A stretch of DNA of 64,000 bases from Flavobacterium sp. NRK F7 (lineage in GTDB: Bacteria > Bacteroidota > Bacteroidia > Flavobacteriales > Flavobacteriaceae), in contig NZ_JAMXLB010000001.1 of the NCBI RefSeq assembly GCF_024054195.1, positions 2,309,085-2,373,084 of the forward strand. Direction: 5' to 3'. Made by a program: the position numbers and the translations under genes. Positions 15,991 through 24,028 of this stretch are shown in pieces (position 1 is the first letter of the stretch; every line of letters starts with the position of its first letter). Below the pieces are notes generated by a model. It was not told where the DNA came from. It saw only the letters and a list, made by a program, of their open reading frames with translations, and did no database searches.

Positions 15991-16192
15991 AAAGTTGAAT
16001 TGATAGTTCATTTCTTGCTATTTGTCCATATATTTTGGAGTTTCGGAAGAGTCGAGAAGTTTCCAATAGTTTCATATTGAATGGGTAGTATAATACTAAC
16101 AGGACAAAGGGCAACCCAACATAATCAGATAAGGTAAGAACAATTCTGATAATTAAAAATAAGTTGTACATTCGTGTTCTTAAAACTGTAAA

Positions 16193-17254
16193 ATGAAAAA
16201 AACGATACTCCTTTTCGGTTTATTTATCACGATAGTATCCTGTAAGCAGCAACAGATTGAACAAGATTTTGAAGTAACAGCTTTTTCCAAAATTGAGATT
16301 CATACCCTTCATGAAGATTCAATTAGCATTCGTGCCATCGTAATAGACAGCAATCAGTTATGGTTTGCAGGAAACAATGGGAAATATGGCGCCATTGATT
16401 TGAAAACCAATAAAAAATTTCGAGGAAGAATTAGTAAAGATTCCTTGCATCCAGAATTTAGAAGTATCGCTAAAACGAAAGAAGCAGTTTTTGTGTTGAG
16501 TGTTGCCAATCCTGGTTTGTTATACAAAATTAATAAAGATAAAACCATAGTAAAATTGGTCTACCAAGAAAAAAATGAAAAAGTTTTTTATGATAGTATG
16601 CAATTTTTAGATGATCATTTTGGTGTTGCAATGGGTGACCCTGTTTCCGATTGTTTGAATATTATTATTACGAATGATGGTGGCAATTCTTGGCAAAAAG
16701 TACCTTGTGAAAAACTACCAAAAGTAGAGGAAGGTGAAGCCGCTTTTGCAGCCAGTAATACCAATGTTATTTTACGTGGTAATTCGATATTTATTGTTTC
16801 TGGAGGGAAAAAAGCCCGTTGCTTTGTGAGTAAAGATAAAGGGATGAGTTGGCAAGTATATGAGACACCTATTGTTCAAGGAAAAACTATGACCGGTATT
16901 TTTACAGCCGATTTTTACGACGAGAAAATTGGTTTTATTGCAGGCGGAGATTATGAAAAACAAGAAGCCAATGTAGACAATAAAGCGATGACGCGAGATG
17001 GCGGTAAAACTTGGAAGTTAGTAGGACAAAATACGGGTTTTGGATATGCTTCTTGTGTGCAATTTGTACCCAAAAGTGAAGGAAAATCGTTAGTTTGTGT
17101 AGGAGGAACAGGCGTACATTTTTCAAATGATAGTGGAGCCACTTGGAAAAAATTAGCGGAAGATAAAGATTTATACACCCTTCGTTTTCAAAATGATTCG
17201 GTAGCCTATGCAGCTGGTAGAAATAGAGTAGTGGAATTGAAGTTTAAGGAGTAA
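16193..17254 (+). CDS. BNR-repeat (sialidase/YCF48-like beta-propeller) lipoprotein
   Basis: This 353-residue protein begins with a lipoprotein signal (I-V-S-C at residues 14-17), so it is probably anchored in the outer membrane or periplasm. It contains at least four Asp-box-like motifs, ITNDGGNSWQKV, VSKDKGMSWQVY, MTRDGGKTWKLV and FSNDSGATWKKL. These are spaced as in beta-propeller folds of the BNR/YCF48 type. Such proteins are often annotated as oxidoreductases or photosystem assembly-like, but no catalytic residues of sialidases were recognised. Its function is unknown. It has no obvious operon partner; the next gene is convergent. Confidence 0.78.
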   Translation: MKKTILLFGLFITIVSCKQQQIEQDFEVTAFSKIEIHTLHEDSISIRAIVIDSNQLWFAGNNGKYGAIDLKTNKKFRGRISKDSLHPEFRSIAKTKEAVFVLSVANPGLLYKINKDKTIVKLVYQEKNEKVFYDSMQFLDDHFGVAMGDPVSDCLNIIITNDGGNSWQKVPCEKLPKVEEGEAAFAASNTNVILRGNSIFIVSGGKKARCFVSKDKGMSWQVYETPIVQGKTMTGIFTADFYDEKIGFIAGGDYEKQEANVDNKAMTRDGGKTWKLVGQNTGFGYASCVQFVPKSEGKSLVCVGGTGVHFSNDSGATWKKLAEDKDLYTLRFQNDSVAYAAGRNRVVELKFKE

Positions 17255-17265
17255 TAAATACGATT

Positions 17266-17670
17266 TTATTGTCTTTTTAAACAATGAATTGGTAAAAGAT
17301 AGATACTACAAACGGGTTGATTATTTAGTATAGCAGGTTGCCAACCTTCCATCGTTAAAAGTTCTTTTTTGAGTTCAGCTTTACAGGTTTCGCTAAGTTT
17401 AGCTCTTGTAAATCTAACGTCTATAATTTTTCCTTTAGAATCTATCGTTAGATACATAAATAAAGAAGAAATACTAGAATTTTCTTTACATTGTCCAATA
17501 ATTGGTAATAGCTGTTTAATAACAAATTTATTTAGTTCTAATTCTCCTTTTTTATAATGTGCTTTTATTTCTTTTGAATCATATATAGTATCACAACTTT
17601 TAGTTTGTGCTAAGCAATTTGCGCAACTTAAAGTGATAAATAATAAAAATGGAACTAGTTTTGTTTTCAA
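17266..17670 (-). CDS. Small exported protein, possibly TonB-C-like
   Basis: I place the start at a TTG at 17670. It gives a clean signal peptide (K-T-K-L-V-P-F-L-L-F, cleavage before Q-T-K near residue 22) and 134 residues. The in-frame ATG at 17712 lies inside the terminator hairpin of the upstream operon and gives an unnatural N-terminus. The mature part contains I-D-S-K-G-K-I-I-D-V-R-F and ends L-T-M-E-G-W-Q-P-A, followed by a conserved-looking V-C-S-I-Y. This resembles the short TonB C-terminal-like domains of Bacteroidota exported proteins. Four cysteines may form disulfides. The function is unknown and the start uncertain. Confidence 0.6.
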   Translation of the reverse strand: MKTKLVPFLLFITLSCANCLAQTKSCDTIYDSKEIKAHYKKGELELNKFVIKQLLPIIGQCKENSSISSLFMYLTIDSKGKIIDVRFTRAKLSETCKAELKKELLTMEGWQPAILNNQPVCSIYLLPIHCLKRQ

Positions 17671-17699
17671 GATTAAAAAATAATTTTGTATAAAGATAA

Positions 17700-17727
17700 A
17701 AAAAAGCACCATTCGGTGCTTTTTTTA
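17700..17727 (-). terminator. Terminator of the ECF sigma operon
   Basis: The hairpin AAAAAGCACC (17701-17710) / GGTGCTTTTT (17715-17724) has an ATTC loop and a T-run on the minus strand. It directly follows the stop of the Spy-like gene, the last gene of the operon. Confidence 0.85.
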
Positions 17728-18168
17728 ATTTTTTCGTCCTCTAAATTCTCGTAATAATTTGCGATTGAATTCGTCCTCCGCTTTTTTCAGTCGAATAACT
17801 TTCTTTGGAGGCAGTACTTTTAATAAGTCTTTTAAATACTTTTTCTTTAAAGCATGCATCTCATCTTCATAATCCTCCATTTTGGTAATCAAATCCAACG
17901 CTTCTTTATCGGATAAAGATTCAAAACCTCCATTTTCAAACTGATTGACAATGGATTTCATTTTGTTATGTCTGATTTCAAATTGTTTATCGTCAAAAGT
18001 ATTATAAACAGGCCAAAATTTTTGAGCTTCTTCGGTTGTTAAATCAAGCTTTTCAGTAATATAAGCTACTTTTAAAGCTTTGATTTTTTCTTTTTTCTCT
18101 TTCATTCCTCCTTGAGCAAATGAAACACTAACTATTAAAATTAGTAATAGGGTTAATTTTTTTCTCAT
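17725..18168 (-). CDS. Periplasmic Spy/CpxP-like helical protein of the ECF operon
   Basis: This 147-residue protein starts with a signal peptide ending F-A-Q-G. The mature chain is highly charged and almost entirely helical, with L-D-L-T-T-E-E-A-Q-K-F-W-P-V-Y in the middle. That is the LTxxQ-like motif region seen in Spy/CpxP/CnrX-like envelope sensors and chaperones. It lies 2 bases after the probable anti-sigma gene and is the third gene of the sigma operon. It probably senses or buffers envelope stress for the sigma/anti-sigma pair; the signal is unknown. Confidence 0.75.
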   Translation of the reverse strand: MRKKLTLLLILIVSVSFAQGGMKEKKEKIKALKVAYITEKLDLTTEEAQKFWPVYNTFDDKQFEIRHNKMKSIVNQFENGGFESLSDKEALDLITKMEDYEDEMHALKKKYLKDLLKVLPPKKVIRLKKAEDEFNRKLLREFRGRKN

Positions 18169-18170
18169 TC

Positions 18171-18575
18171 TTATTGATTTAAATAGTAGTCAATGTTTTG
18201 TGTATCTAATAAATACGATTCTACTGCATCCTCATTTAAAGTTAAATCGTTTTCCAAAGCATTAATGTCTTCGGTACTCAATTTATCTATAATATCATAG
18301 GTAGAATACTCACTCACTAAATAATTTTCTAAAGTAGTAGCTTCTATAGTCGTATCTTTTGACATGGATTGATAAACAGGAATCGCAATCATAACTAACA
18401 AGACAGCTGCAATACTGGAAATCCAAATTTGTTTTTTATGAAATAAAGATACTACTTTGGTTTCTTTTTGAGGCAATTGTTCCATCATTTTGGCTTCAAA
18501 TTGCTCAAAATAGTTTTCCGGAACTTGAAATCCCGTTTTTATTTTGGGTTGTGTATCTAAGTTAAAATCTTTCAT
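18171..18575 (-). CDS. Probable membrane anti-sigma factor
   Basis: This 134-residue protein has about 50 cytoplasmic residues, one membrane helix (~residues 50-66, I-S-S-I-A-A-V-L-L-V-M-I-A) and a short acidic periplasmic tail. It lacks a recognisable zinc-binding HxxxCxxC motif. Its position between an ECF sigma gene (30 bases upstream) and a Spy-like exported protein, plus its topology, supports an anti-sigma role. No direct homology to a named anti-sigma family was recognised, so this is context inference. Confidence 0.65.
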   Translation of the reverse strand: MKDFNLDTQPKIKTGFQVPENYFEQFEAKMMEQLPQKETKVVSLFHKKQIWISSIAAVLLVMIAIPVYQSMSKDTTIEATTLENYLVSEYSTYDIIDKLSTEDINALENDLTLNEDAVESYLLDTQNIDYYLNQ

Positions 18576-18605
18576 ATGGATTAGACTTTATTTTTTTTAA
18601 ATGGT

Positions 18606-19148
18606 TTAATTCGTTTTTAAATATTCTTCTATTTTCTTCACGGCTAAATGATAACTGGCTTTTAAAGCACCAACAGAGGTATCTACAATTTCTGAAATTT
18701 CTTCATATTTTAATTCTTCAAAATACTTCATTTTAAACACTAATTGCTGTTTTTCGGGTAATAGTGCAATCGCTTTTTGTAATTTGAGTTGGATTTCATT
18801 ACCATCAAAAAAAACATCACTTTCGAGTTTATTCAATTCTTTTTGCTGCACTTCTTCATTACTAATGCCCGATTTTTTTGCTTTTTGCTGTAAAAGCGTC
18901 AGAGCTTCATTGGTAGCAATCCGATAAATCCAAGAAAACAATTTGCTTTCCCCTTTAAATTTGGCTATGTTTTGAAATATTTTTAAGAATGTATTTTGTA
19001 GAACATCATCGGTGTCATCGTGGTTTAAAACAATATTTCGAATGTGATTGTACAAGGGTTTTTGGTACAATTGTAATAGTTCCCGAAACGCTTCTTGTTG
19101 CGTTTTCGGATGTAATAAACGTTCAATGAATACCTTTTCGTCTTGCAA
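18606..19148 (-). CDS. ECF-type RNA polymerase sigma factor
   Basis: This 180-residue protein has region 2 with the D-D-V-L-Q-N-T-F-L-K-I-F-Q signature at ~residues 46-58 and the promoter-melting stretch K-L-F-S-W-I-Y-R-I-A-T-N-E-A. It has region 4 with the helix-turn-helix K-Y-E-E-I-S-E-I-V-D-T-S-V-G-A-L-K-A-S. It is the first gene of a three-gene operon with a probable anti-sigma factor and a periplasmic helical protein. The stimulus is unknown. Confidence 0.92.
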   Translation of the reverse strand: MQDEKVFIERLLHPKTQQEAFRELLQLYQKPLYNHIRNIVLNHDDTDDVLQNTFLKIFQNIAKFKGESKLFSWIYRIATNEALTLLQQKAKKSGISNEEVQQKELNKLESDVFFDGNEIQLKLQKAIALLPEKQQLVFKMKYFEELKYEEISEIVDTSVGALKASYHLAVKKIEEYLKTN

Positions 19149-19200
19149 TTTTTATTCTATTTGTAGATAAGACTAAAGATAATTAAAAAGGTTTAATCCA

Positions 19201-19231
19201 TTGGTCACAAATCTTTTTAATAGTATTTTTG
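19201..19231 (+). promoter_or_regulatory. Bacteroidota-type promoter for the HAD gene
   Basis: TTG at 19201-19203 and TATTTTTG (TAnnTTTG) at 19224-19231 are separated by 20 bases. This matches the -33/-7 spacing known for flavobacterial promoters. The HAD gene starts 17 bases downstream. Confidence 0.65.
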
Positions 19232-19247
19232 TGCAAAATTTTTAGAA

Positions 19248-19904
19248 ATGATTCAAACGGTTATTTTTGATATGGATGGTGTTATAGTGGACACAGAACC
19301 CGTACACCATTATGCGTACCACCAGCATTTTAAAGAGTTAGATATTTCTGTATCCGATGAAATTTATGCTAGTTTTACAGGGAATTCCACTCGAAATGTG
19401 TTTCAAAAAGTAAAAGATTTGTTTCAATTAGAACAAGAAGTGGAAGACTTAATTTTACGAAAAAGACATCTTTTCAATGATGCTTTTGATTCCAAACCAG
19501 ACTTATATTTAATTGATGGTGTTGAAGACTTGATAAAAGATTTACATGCGAATGGTTTTGAATTAATAGTAGCTTCATCTGCTTCCAAAAGTACCATTAA
19601 TCGTGTTTTCAATCGTTTTAACTTGCATGCTTATTTCAGTCATATTGTTTCGGGCGAAGATTTTCCAAAATCGAAACCACATCCTGCTATTTTTGAACAT
19701 GCTGCCAGTTTATCTATACATCCTAAAGAAAATTGTATTGTTATTGAAGACAGTACCAATGGAGTGCAAGCCTCTCATGCTGCGGGTATTTATTGTATAG
19801 GATATATGAGTGTTAATTCAAAAAATCAAGATTTGTCTTTAGCCAATCAAATTATTCATGATTTTAGTGAAATTAATGCTGAAACTATTAAGAAATTAGG
19901 TTAA
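19248..19904 (+). CDS. HAD-family phosphatase, beta-phosphoglucomutase-like
   Basis: This 218-residue protein has HAD motif I FDMDGVIVDTEP at residues 7-18, with both catalytic aspartates. A helical cap follows, then motif II V-A-S-S-A-S-K, motif III lysine in F-P-K-S-K-P-H-P, and motif IV I-E-D-S-T-N-G-V. The DGVxxDTEP signature and the cap place it in the subfamily containing beta-phosphoglucomutase and sugar-phosphate phosphatases. The substrate cannot be named. Its stop overlaps the stop of the convergent photolyase by 4 bases. Confidence 0.88.
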   Translation: MIQTVIFDMDGVIVDTEPVHHYAYHQHFKELDISVSDEIYASFTGNSTRNVFQKVKDLFQLEQEVEDLILRKRHLFNDAFDSKPDLYLIDGVEDLIKDLHANGFELIVASSASKSTINRVFNRFNLHAYFSHIVSGEDFPKSKPHPAIFEHAASLSIHPKENCIVIEDSTNGVQASHAAGIYCIGYMSVNSKNQDLSLANQIIHDFSEINAETIKKLG

Positions 19905-21187
19905 TCCAACGCTTTTTTATAAACTTTTAAGCATCTTTCACGTGCTTCTTTATGATCTACGATAGGTTCTGGATATTTTGAAGTATCTAATTCTGGAATC
20001 CATTTTTTAATGTATTTCAAGTCTTTGTCAAATTTCTTAATTTGTTCGGTAGGATTAAAAATTCGAAAATAGGGTGCCGCATCTACACCTGAACCAGCGG
20101 CCCATTGCCAATTGCCAATATTACTTGCTTGTTCATAATCTAATAATTTTTGGGCAAAGTAGGTTTCACCCCAACGCCAATCAATCAATAGGTGTTTGCA
20201 TAAAAAACTAGCGACTATCATACGCACTCTATTGTGCATATGGCCAGTAGCGTTTAATTCTCGCATACCTGCATCAACAAAAGGATAACCCGTTTTTCCC
20301 TCACACCATTTTTGGAATTGTTTCTCGTCATTTCTCCATTCAATAGCGTCATATTTAGGTTTAAAACTTTCGGTTGTAGTTTTGGGAAAATGCCATAAAA
20401 TTTGCATGAAAAACTCTCTCCAAATGAGCTCTTTCAAAAAAGTTTCATTCTTTACAGCTTGTGCCTTTTGTACCATTTCTCTGATTGATACAGTACCGAA
20501 TCGTAAATGAATACCTAGTAAAGAAGTACCATGAATAGCTGGAAAATTTCTAGTTTCCTCATAATTATTCATTAATTTTTCCGAAACATTATACTCAGGA
20601 AGCTTAATTTTTGTGGGTTTAAAACCAATGTCTTCCAAACTTAAAAAAGGATACTTGTGCTTTACAATTTGCTCTAATTTATCTTCCGATTTATACTGTG
20701 TAAGTTTGGTTTTTTGTAGTTTTTCTTTCCATTTTTTGGAATAAGGTGTATACACAACATAAGGTGTGCCATCGTCTTTAACCACTTCCTCTTTTTCAAA
20801 TATAACTTGATCTTTTGATGTTTTGAAACTGATGTCATTTTCTTTAAATAGTTGGTATACTTCCTTATCTCTTTTACGTGCATAAGGTTCGTAATCGTGA
20901 TTGGTATAAACAGTTTTAATTTTATTTTCTTCAATTAATTTTTGAAATATTTTTTTAGGTTCACCTGAGAAAACGGCTAGCGATTTTCCTTTTTTCTCCA
21001 ATTGTTTTTGGATCTTTTCTAATTGTTCATGAATAAATTGCACACGAGCATCCTCCTTAGGTAATTCGTTTAGAATAGTGGAATCAAAGATAAATATAGG
21101 GAGTACTTCTTCTTTTTCATGTAAAGCGTGAAAAAGTCCTACATTATCATTTAATCGTAAATCTCTTCTGAACCAAAATATATTCAT
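19901..21187 (-). CDS. phr: Cryptochrome/deoxyribodipyrimidine photolyase
   Basis: This 428-residue protein has an N-terminal photolyase antenna domain (N-I-F-W-F-R-R-D-L-R-L-N-D-N at the start). The C-terminal FAD-binding domain carries W-R-E-F-F at ~260, N-R-V-R-M-I-V-A-S-F-L near 325, and Y-E-Q-A-S-N-I-G-N-W-Q-W-A-A-G near 365. These match class I CPD photolyases and related cryptochromes, which use blue light to split pyrimidine dimers. It is the last gene of an SRPBCC-SDR-photolyase set. Class within the family cannot be fixed without alignment. Confidence 0.92.
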   Translation of the reverse strand: MNIFWFRRDLRLNDNVGLFHALHEKEEVLPIFIFDSTILNELPKEDARVQFIHEQLEKIQKQLEKKGKSLAVFSGEPKKIFQKLIEENKIKTVYTNHDYEPYARKRDKEVYQLFKENDISFKTSKDQVIFEKEEVVKDDGTPYVVYTPYSKKWKEKLQKTKLTQYKSEDKLEQIVKHKYPFLSLEDIGFKPTKIKLPEYNVSEKLMNNYEETRNFPAIHGTSLLGIHLRFGTVSIREMVQKAQAVKNETFLKELIWREFFMQILWHFPKTTTESFKPKYDAIEWRNDEKQFQKWCEGKTGYPFVDAGMRELNATGHMHNRVRMIVASFLCKHLLIDWRWGETYFAQKLLDYEQASNIGNWQWAAGSGVDAAPYFRIFNPTEQIKKFDKDLKYIKKWIPELDTSKYPEPIVDHKEARERCLKVYKKALD

Positions 21188-21303
21188 TATAAGTTTTGTT
21201 TAAGGGTTTAAAAAGTTTTTGAGTTTAAAGGATTAAGAGCTTGAAAGGATTATGCTAACAAAAGTAAACAACCTTAAATTATTAAATTTCTAATTTTTTT
21301 AAA

Positions 21304-22002
21304 TTAGGCATTAACCGACAAGGTTGACATTCCTCCATCAACATGAAAGACTTGTCCTGTAATCCAACTGCTTTTATCGGATAATAAAAAGTCAGCCATT
21401 TCTGCAATATCTTTAGCAGTACCAATTTTTTTTAAGGGATGTCTTTCCGCAGCTTTCTCCTTTTTGGCATCATTGTTTAAAAATTTATCTGCTAATGGAG
21501 TATCGGTTAAGGAAGGCGCAATTACATTGACTCTTACTTTGGGAGCATACTCTGCAGCCAAAGCTTTAGCAAAACCTTCAATAGCACCTTTAGCTGCGGC
21601 TACACTCGTGTGAAATGGCATTCCAGTTCCCACTGCAACCGTACTAAAAAGCACGATACTAGCCTGTTGAGCAGCAGTGATTTTTGGTAAAAGACTTTGA
21701 AGAACTTTTACCATATCGATAAAATTGACTTTTAAATCTTCTTCAAAAGTTTCTATCTTTAATCCTTTAAAAGGTCTTAAATTGATACTTCCAGGTAAAA
21801 ATACAAAACCATCAATAGTATTGGGTAACATTTCTAAATTGATTTCTTGTGTATGCGCATCAAATGGAATATGATGGATAGAAGCATCTAAATTCGAAAT
21901 TGTTCGAGAAGCAACATAAACGTTATGTTCTCTTTTTAATAGTTCGGATAAAGCATAACCAATACCATACGAACCTCCAATTAATACTATATTTTTTTTC
22001 AT
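21304..22002 (-). CDS. Short-chain dehydrogenase/reductase lacking the catalytic tyrosine
   Basis: The ATG at 22002 (MKKNIVLIGGSYGIGYAL) gives 232 residues; the longer open frame adds 28 residues before the glycine motif and is less likely. The Rossmann motif G-G-S-Y-G-I-G is present at residues 9-15. The active-site serine region reads F-S-T-V-A-V-G. Where YxxxK is expected the sequence is S-V-A-A-A-K-G, so the lysine is kept but the tyrosine is replaced. The C-terminal dinucleotide-fold segment S-W-I-T-G-Q-V-F-H-V-D-G-G is intact. It may bind a nucleotide without classical redox chemistry. It lies between an SRPBCC gene and photolyase. Confidence 0.85.
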   Translation of the reverse strand: MKKNIVLIGGSYGIGYALSELLKREHNVYVASRTISNLDASIHHIPFDAHTQEINLEMLPNTIDGFVFLPGSINLRPFKGLKIETFEEDLKVNFIDMVKVLQSLLPKITAAQQASIVLFSTVAVGTGMPFHTSVAAAKGAIEGFAKALAAEYAPKVRVNVIAPSLTDTPLADKFLNNDAKKEKAAERHPLKKIGTAKDIAEMADFLLSDKSSWITGQVFHVDGGMSTLSVNA

Positions 22003-22057
22003 TATAAATTTTTTTTTAAAAGTTTCAACTAGTTTAAATTGTTTTGTAAAAAAGCTT

Positions 22058-22525
22058 TTATTCTTTATAATCACCAAAAAGTTCAATTAGTTTCTTTCTT
22101 CGGTACTCAAAAATTTCATCTAATTTTGGTTTCACTATAAAAGGATGTAGCAATTGCCCTAAGATTCCCATTGGAATTTTATAATCTATAATATCTTCCA
22201 TTTCGACACCTCCAGGAATTTCTTTTAAAAAATGCTTATGATGCCAAAGCGAATAAGGGCCAAAACGTTGTTCATCAACAAAATATTTTTTGTCTTGAAC
22301 ATGCGTAATTTCGGTCACCCATTTTGTAGGAATGTTGAGTACAGGTGTTACAATATATTGGATAATTTGTCCAGGAAACATGGGTTTATCCGCTCCAGAA
22401 AGGATATGAAATCCCATGTAATCTGGAGTTATAGTTTTCAAATTTTTTGGATCAGATAGAAATTCCCATGCTTCAGCGATTGTTATGGGCAAATTTTGTT
22501 TAGAATGTAAAGTATAAATTTTCAT
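22058..22525 (-). CDS. SRPBCC-family (START-like) ligand-binding protein
   Basis: This 155-residue protein has the START/SRPBCC pattern: I-T-I-A-E-A-W-E-F-L-S-D-P-K-N-L at residues 15-30, I-T-P-D-Y-M-G-F, and G-G-V-E-M-E-D-I-I-D-Y near residue 105. The chain then ends in a long helix. Such folds bind hydrophobic ligands. It is the first gene of the SRPBCC-SDR-photolyase set, which in other bacteria is often light-induced. Its ligand is unknown. A perfect 12-base inverted repeat lies 6 bases upstream of the start. Confidence 0.82.
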   Translation of the reverse strand: MKIYTLHSKQNLPITIAEAWEFLSDPKNLKTITPDYMGFHILSGADKPMFPGQIIQYIVTPVLNIPTKWVTEITHVQDKKYFVDEQRFGPYSLWHHKHFLKEIPGGVEMEDIIDYKIPMGILGQLLHPFIVKPKLDEIFEYRRKKLIELFGDYKE

Positions 22526-22530
22526 AAATT

Positions 22531-22570
22531 TATTTTGTTTAACAAATATACAAAAATATTAAACAAAATA
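22531..22570 (-). promoter_or_regulatory. Operator-like inverted repeat upstream of the SRPBCC-SDR-photolyase genes
   Basis: TATTTTGTTTAA (22531-22542) and its exact complement TTAAACAAAATA (22559-22570) are separated by 16 bases. Read on the minus strand, the space holds two overlapping TAnnTTTG boxes, TATTTTTG (22558-22551) and TATATTTG (22550-22543). A dyad enclosing the -7 region is what a repressor or MerR-type activator site would look like. Confidence 0.65.
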
Positions 22571-22663
22571 ATTTTAATTTTAGGAATAGCTTAACATATA
22601 GCTCTGCGATTTTTAGTAATTTCGTACAAACCTTATTTATAACACAAAATAATAAAATAAAAG

Positions 22664-23515
22664 ATGAAAAAGTTATTTTTTACTGGATTGTTAGCACTGG
22701 CTATGCTTTCAACTCAGGCACAAGTAAAAACACCACAAGCGAGTCCTGCTGCTAAGGTAGACCAAATGGTTGGTTTAGCTGATATTCAAATTGATTATTC
22801 AAGACCAGGAGCTAAGGGGAGAACCGTTTATGGCGATTTAGTTCCTTATGGAAAAAACTGGAGAACGGGAGCGAATGCCAATACTACTTTTTCAGTTGAT
22901 CAAGATATTAAGGTAAATGGAAAAGATTTAAAGAAAGGAAAGTATGCTTTATATACCACACCAAAAGCTGATAGTTGGGATGTAATTTTTTATACGTCTA
23001 CTGATAATTGGGGATTACCTGAAAATTGGGATGAATCAAAAGTTGCTTTGCGAGTAAGTGTAAAACCTGAAACATTAATGCGTTCGATAGAATCTTTTAC
23101 GATAGCTATTAATAATATTACAAATGATTCGGCTACTTTAGATTTAGCGTGGGAAAGAACCTACGTATCTGTGCCTTTTACAGTACCTACCAATGAAGTG
23201 GCAATGGCAAGTATTGAAAAAGCTTTAGCAGGACCCTCATATGCTGATTATTTTGCTGCCGCACAATATTATTATCAGTCCAATAACGATATGAACAAAG
23301 CATTAACTTGGGTCAATAAAGCGATTGAGATGGCACCAAGCGATAGAGATACTCCATTTTGGTATTTGAGATTAAAATCATTAATTCAGGCAAAAACTGG
23401 AGATAAAAAAGGTGCTATTACTACAGCTAAAGCCTCTTTAGAAGGAGCTAAAAAAGCAGGTAATTCGGATTATGAAAAGATGAATAAAGATAGTATAGCT
23501 GAATGGTCTAAATAA
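22664..23515 (+). CDS. Exported DUF2911 protein with C-terminal TPR-like region
   Basis: This 283-residue protein has a signal peptide (cleavage near A-Q-V, residue 19). Residues ~30-170 match the DUF2911 family common in Bacteroidota, with I-D-Y-S-R-P-G-A-K-G-R, Y-G-K-N-W-R-T-G-A-N-A-N-T and L-K-K-G-K-Y-A-L-Y. Residues ~195-280 are helical and tetratricopeptide-like (A-A-Q-Y-Y-Y-Q, A-L-T-W-V-N-K-A-I-E-M-A-P). The function is unknown; an envelope protein-interaction role is possible. A terminator follows the gene. Confidence 0.88.
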   Translation: MKKLFFTGLLALAMLSTQAQVKTPQASPAAKVDQMVGLADIQIDYSRPGAKGRTVYGDLVPYGKNWRTGANANTTFSVDQDIKVNGKDLKKGKYALYTTPKADSWDVIFYTSTDNWGLPENWDESKVALRVSVKPETLMRSIESFTIAINNITNDSATLDLAWERTYVSVPFTVPTNEVAMASIEKALAGPSYADYFAAAQYYYQSNNDMNKALTWVNKAIEMAPSDRDTPFWYLRLKSLIQAKTGDKKGAITTAKASLEGAKKAGNSDYEKMNKDSIAEWSK

Positions 23516-23535
23516 ATTAGAACCTAAGACAATAT

Positions 23536-23567
23536 AAAAAAGCCGTTAGGAAACTAACGGCTTTTTG
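23536..23567 (+). terminator. Terminator of the DUF2911 gene
   Basis: AAAAAGCCGTTAG (ending 23549) and CTAACGGCTTTTT (23554-23566) form a 13-bp stem with a GAAA loop and T-run. Confidence 0.88.
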
Positions 23568-23632
23568 GTTTAAAATCTCAATTAACTATTTAACAAAATA
23601 TAGTTTTCTTTTATGGAACTAATTTCTAATGA

Positions 23633-24028
23633 TTAGTTACTAGCCAATTTCTCACTACTCATAGTTACTTTGTAAGTTTGTGAAATGCCTTTAGTGGATA
23701 GCGTTGCATCTTCATCAGTTACTAGGATTTCATAAGAAACTTTCTTTAGATTATTTTCTACCTTTAGAATATATTTTCCAGCAGGGAATTGCTCTAAATT
23801 ATACGTTTTTTTAATTCCTTTTTCTCCTTTTGCATTTTCAACATAAATTTCTTGACCTTCTTGATCTAAAATTGTAATAGTTGCTTCTTGTATAGCATTT
23901 ATAGAGAAAGTAATTTGCTTCCCGTTTTTATTTTTTACATATAGTAAAAAATCAAGATCATTTGCGTGCACAGTCATAGTAGATAAAACTACTGCGAATA
24001 CCAAAGATAATTTTAAAAGACTTTTCAT
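23633..24028 (-). CDS. Small exported beta-sandwich protein of unknown function
   Basis: This 131-residue protein has a signal peptide ending V-H-A-N-D near residue 23. The mature chain has alternating beta-strand character and the stretch F-P-A-G-K-Y-I-L-K-V-E-N. That stretch resembles the last strands of immunoglobulin-like or type IX sorting domains, but the usual P-N-P sorting start is missing. No enzymatic motif was seen. It is divergent from the AraC regulator across a 433-base region with repeated elements, so co-regulation is possible. Confidence 0.7.
   Translation of the reverse strand: MKSLLKLSLVFAVVLSTMTVHANDLDFLLYVKNKNGKQITFSINAIQEATITILDQEGQEIYVENAKGEKGIKKTYNLEQFPAGKYILKVENNLKKVSYEILVTDEDATLSTKGISQTYKVTMSSEKLASN

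Noticed and set aside
15989..16171. 60-codon open frame on the minus strand between hemN and the BNR lipoprotein gene
   Set aside because: It has no family resemblance, begins 21 bases from a divergent start and ends in repeat-derived sequence. Chance is more likely.
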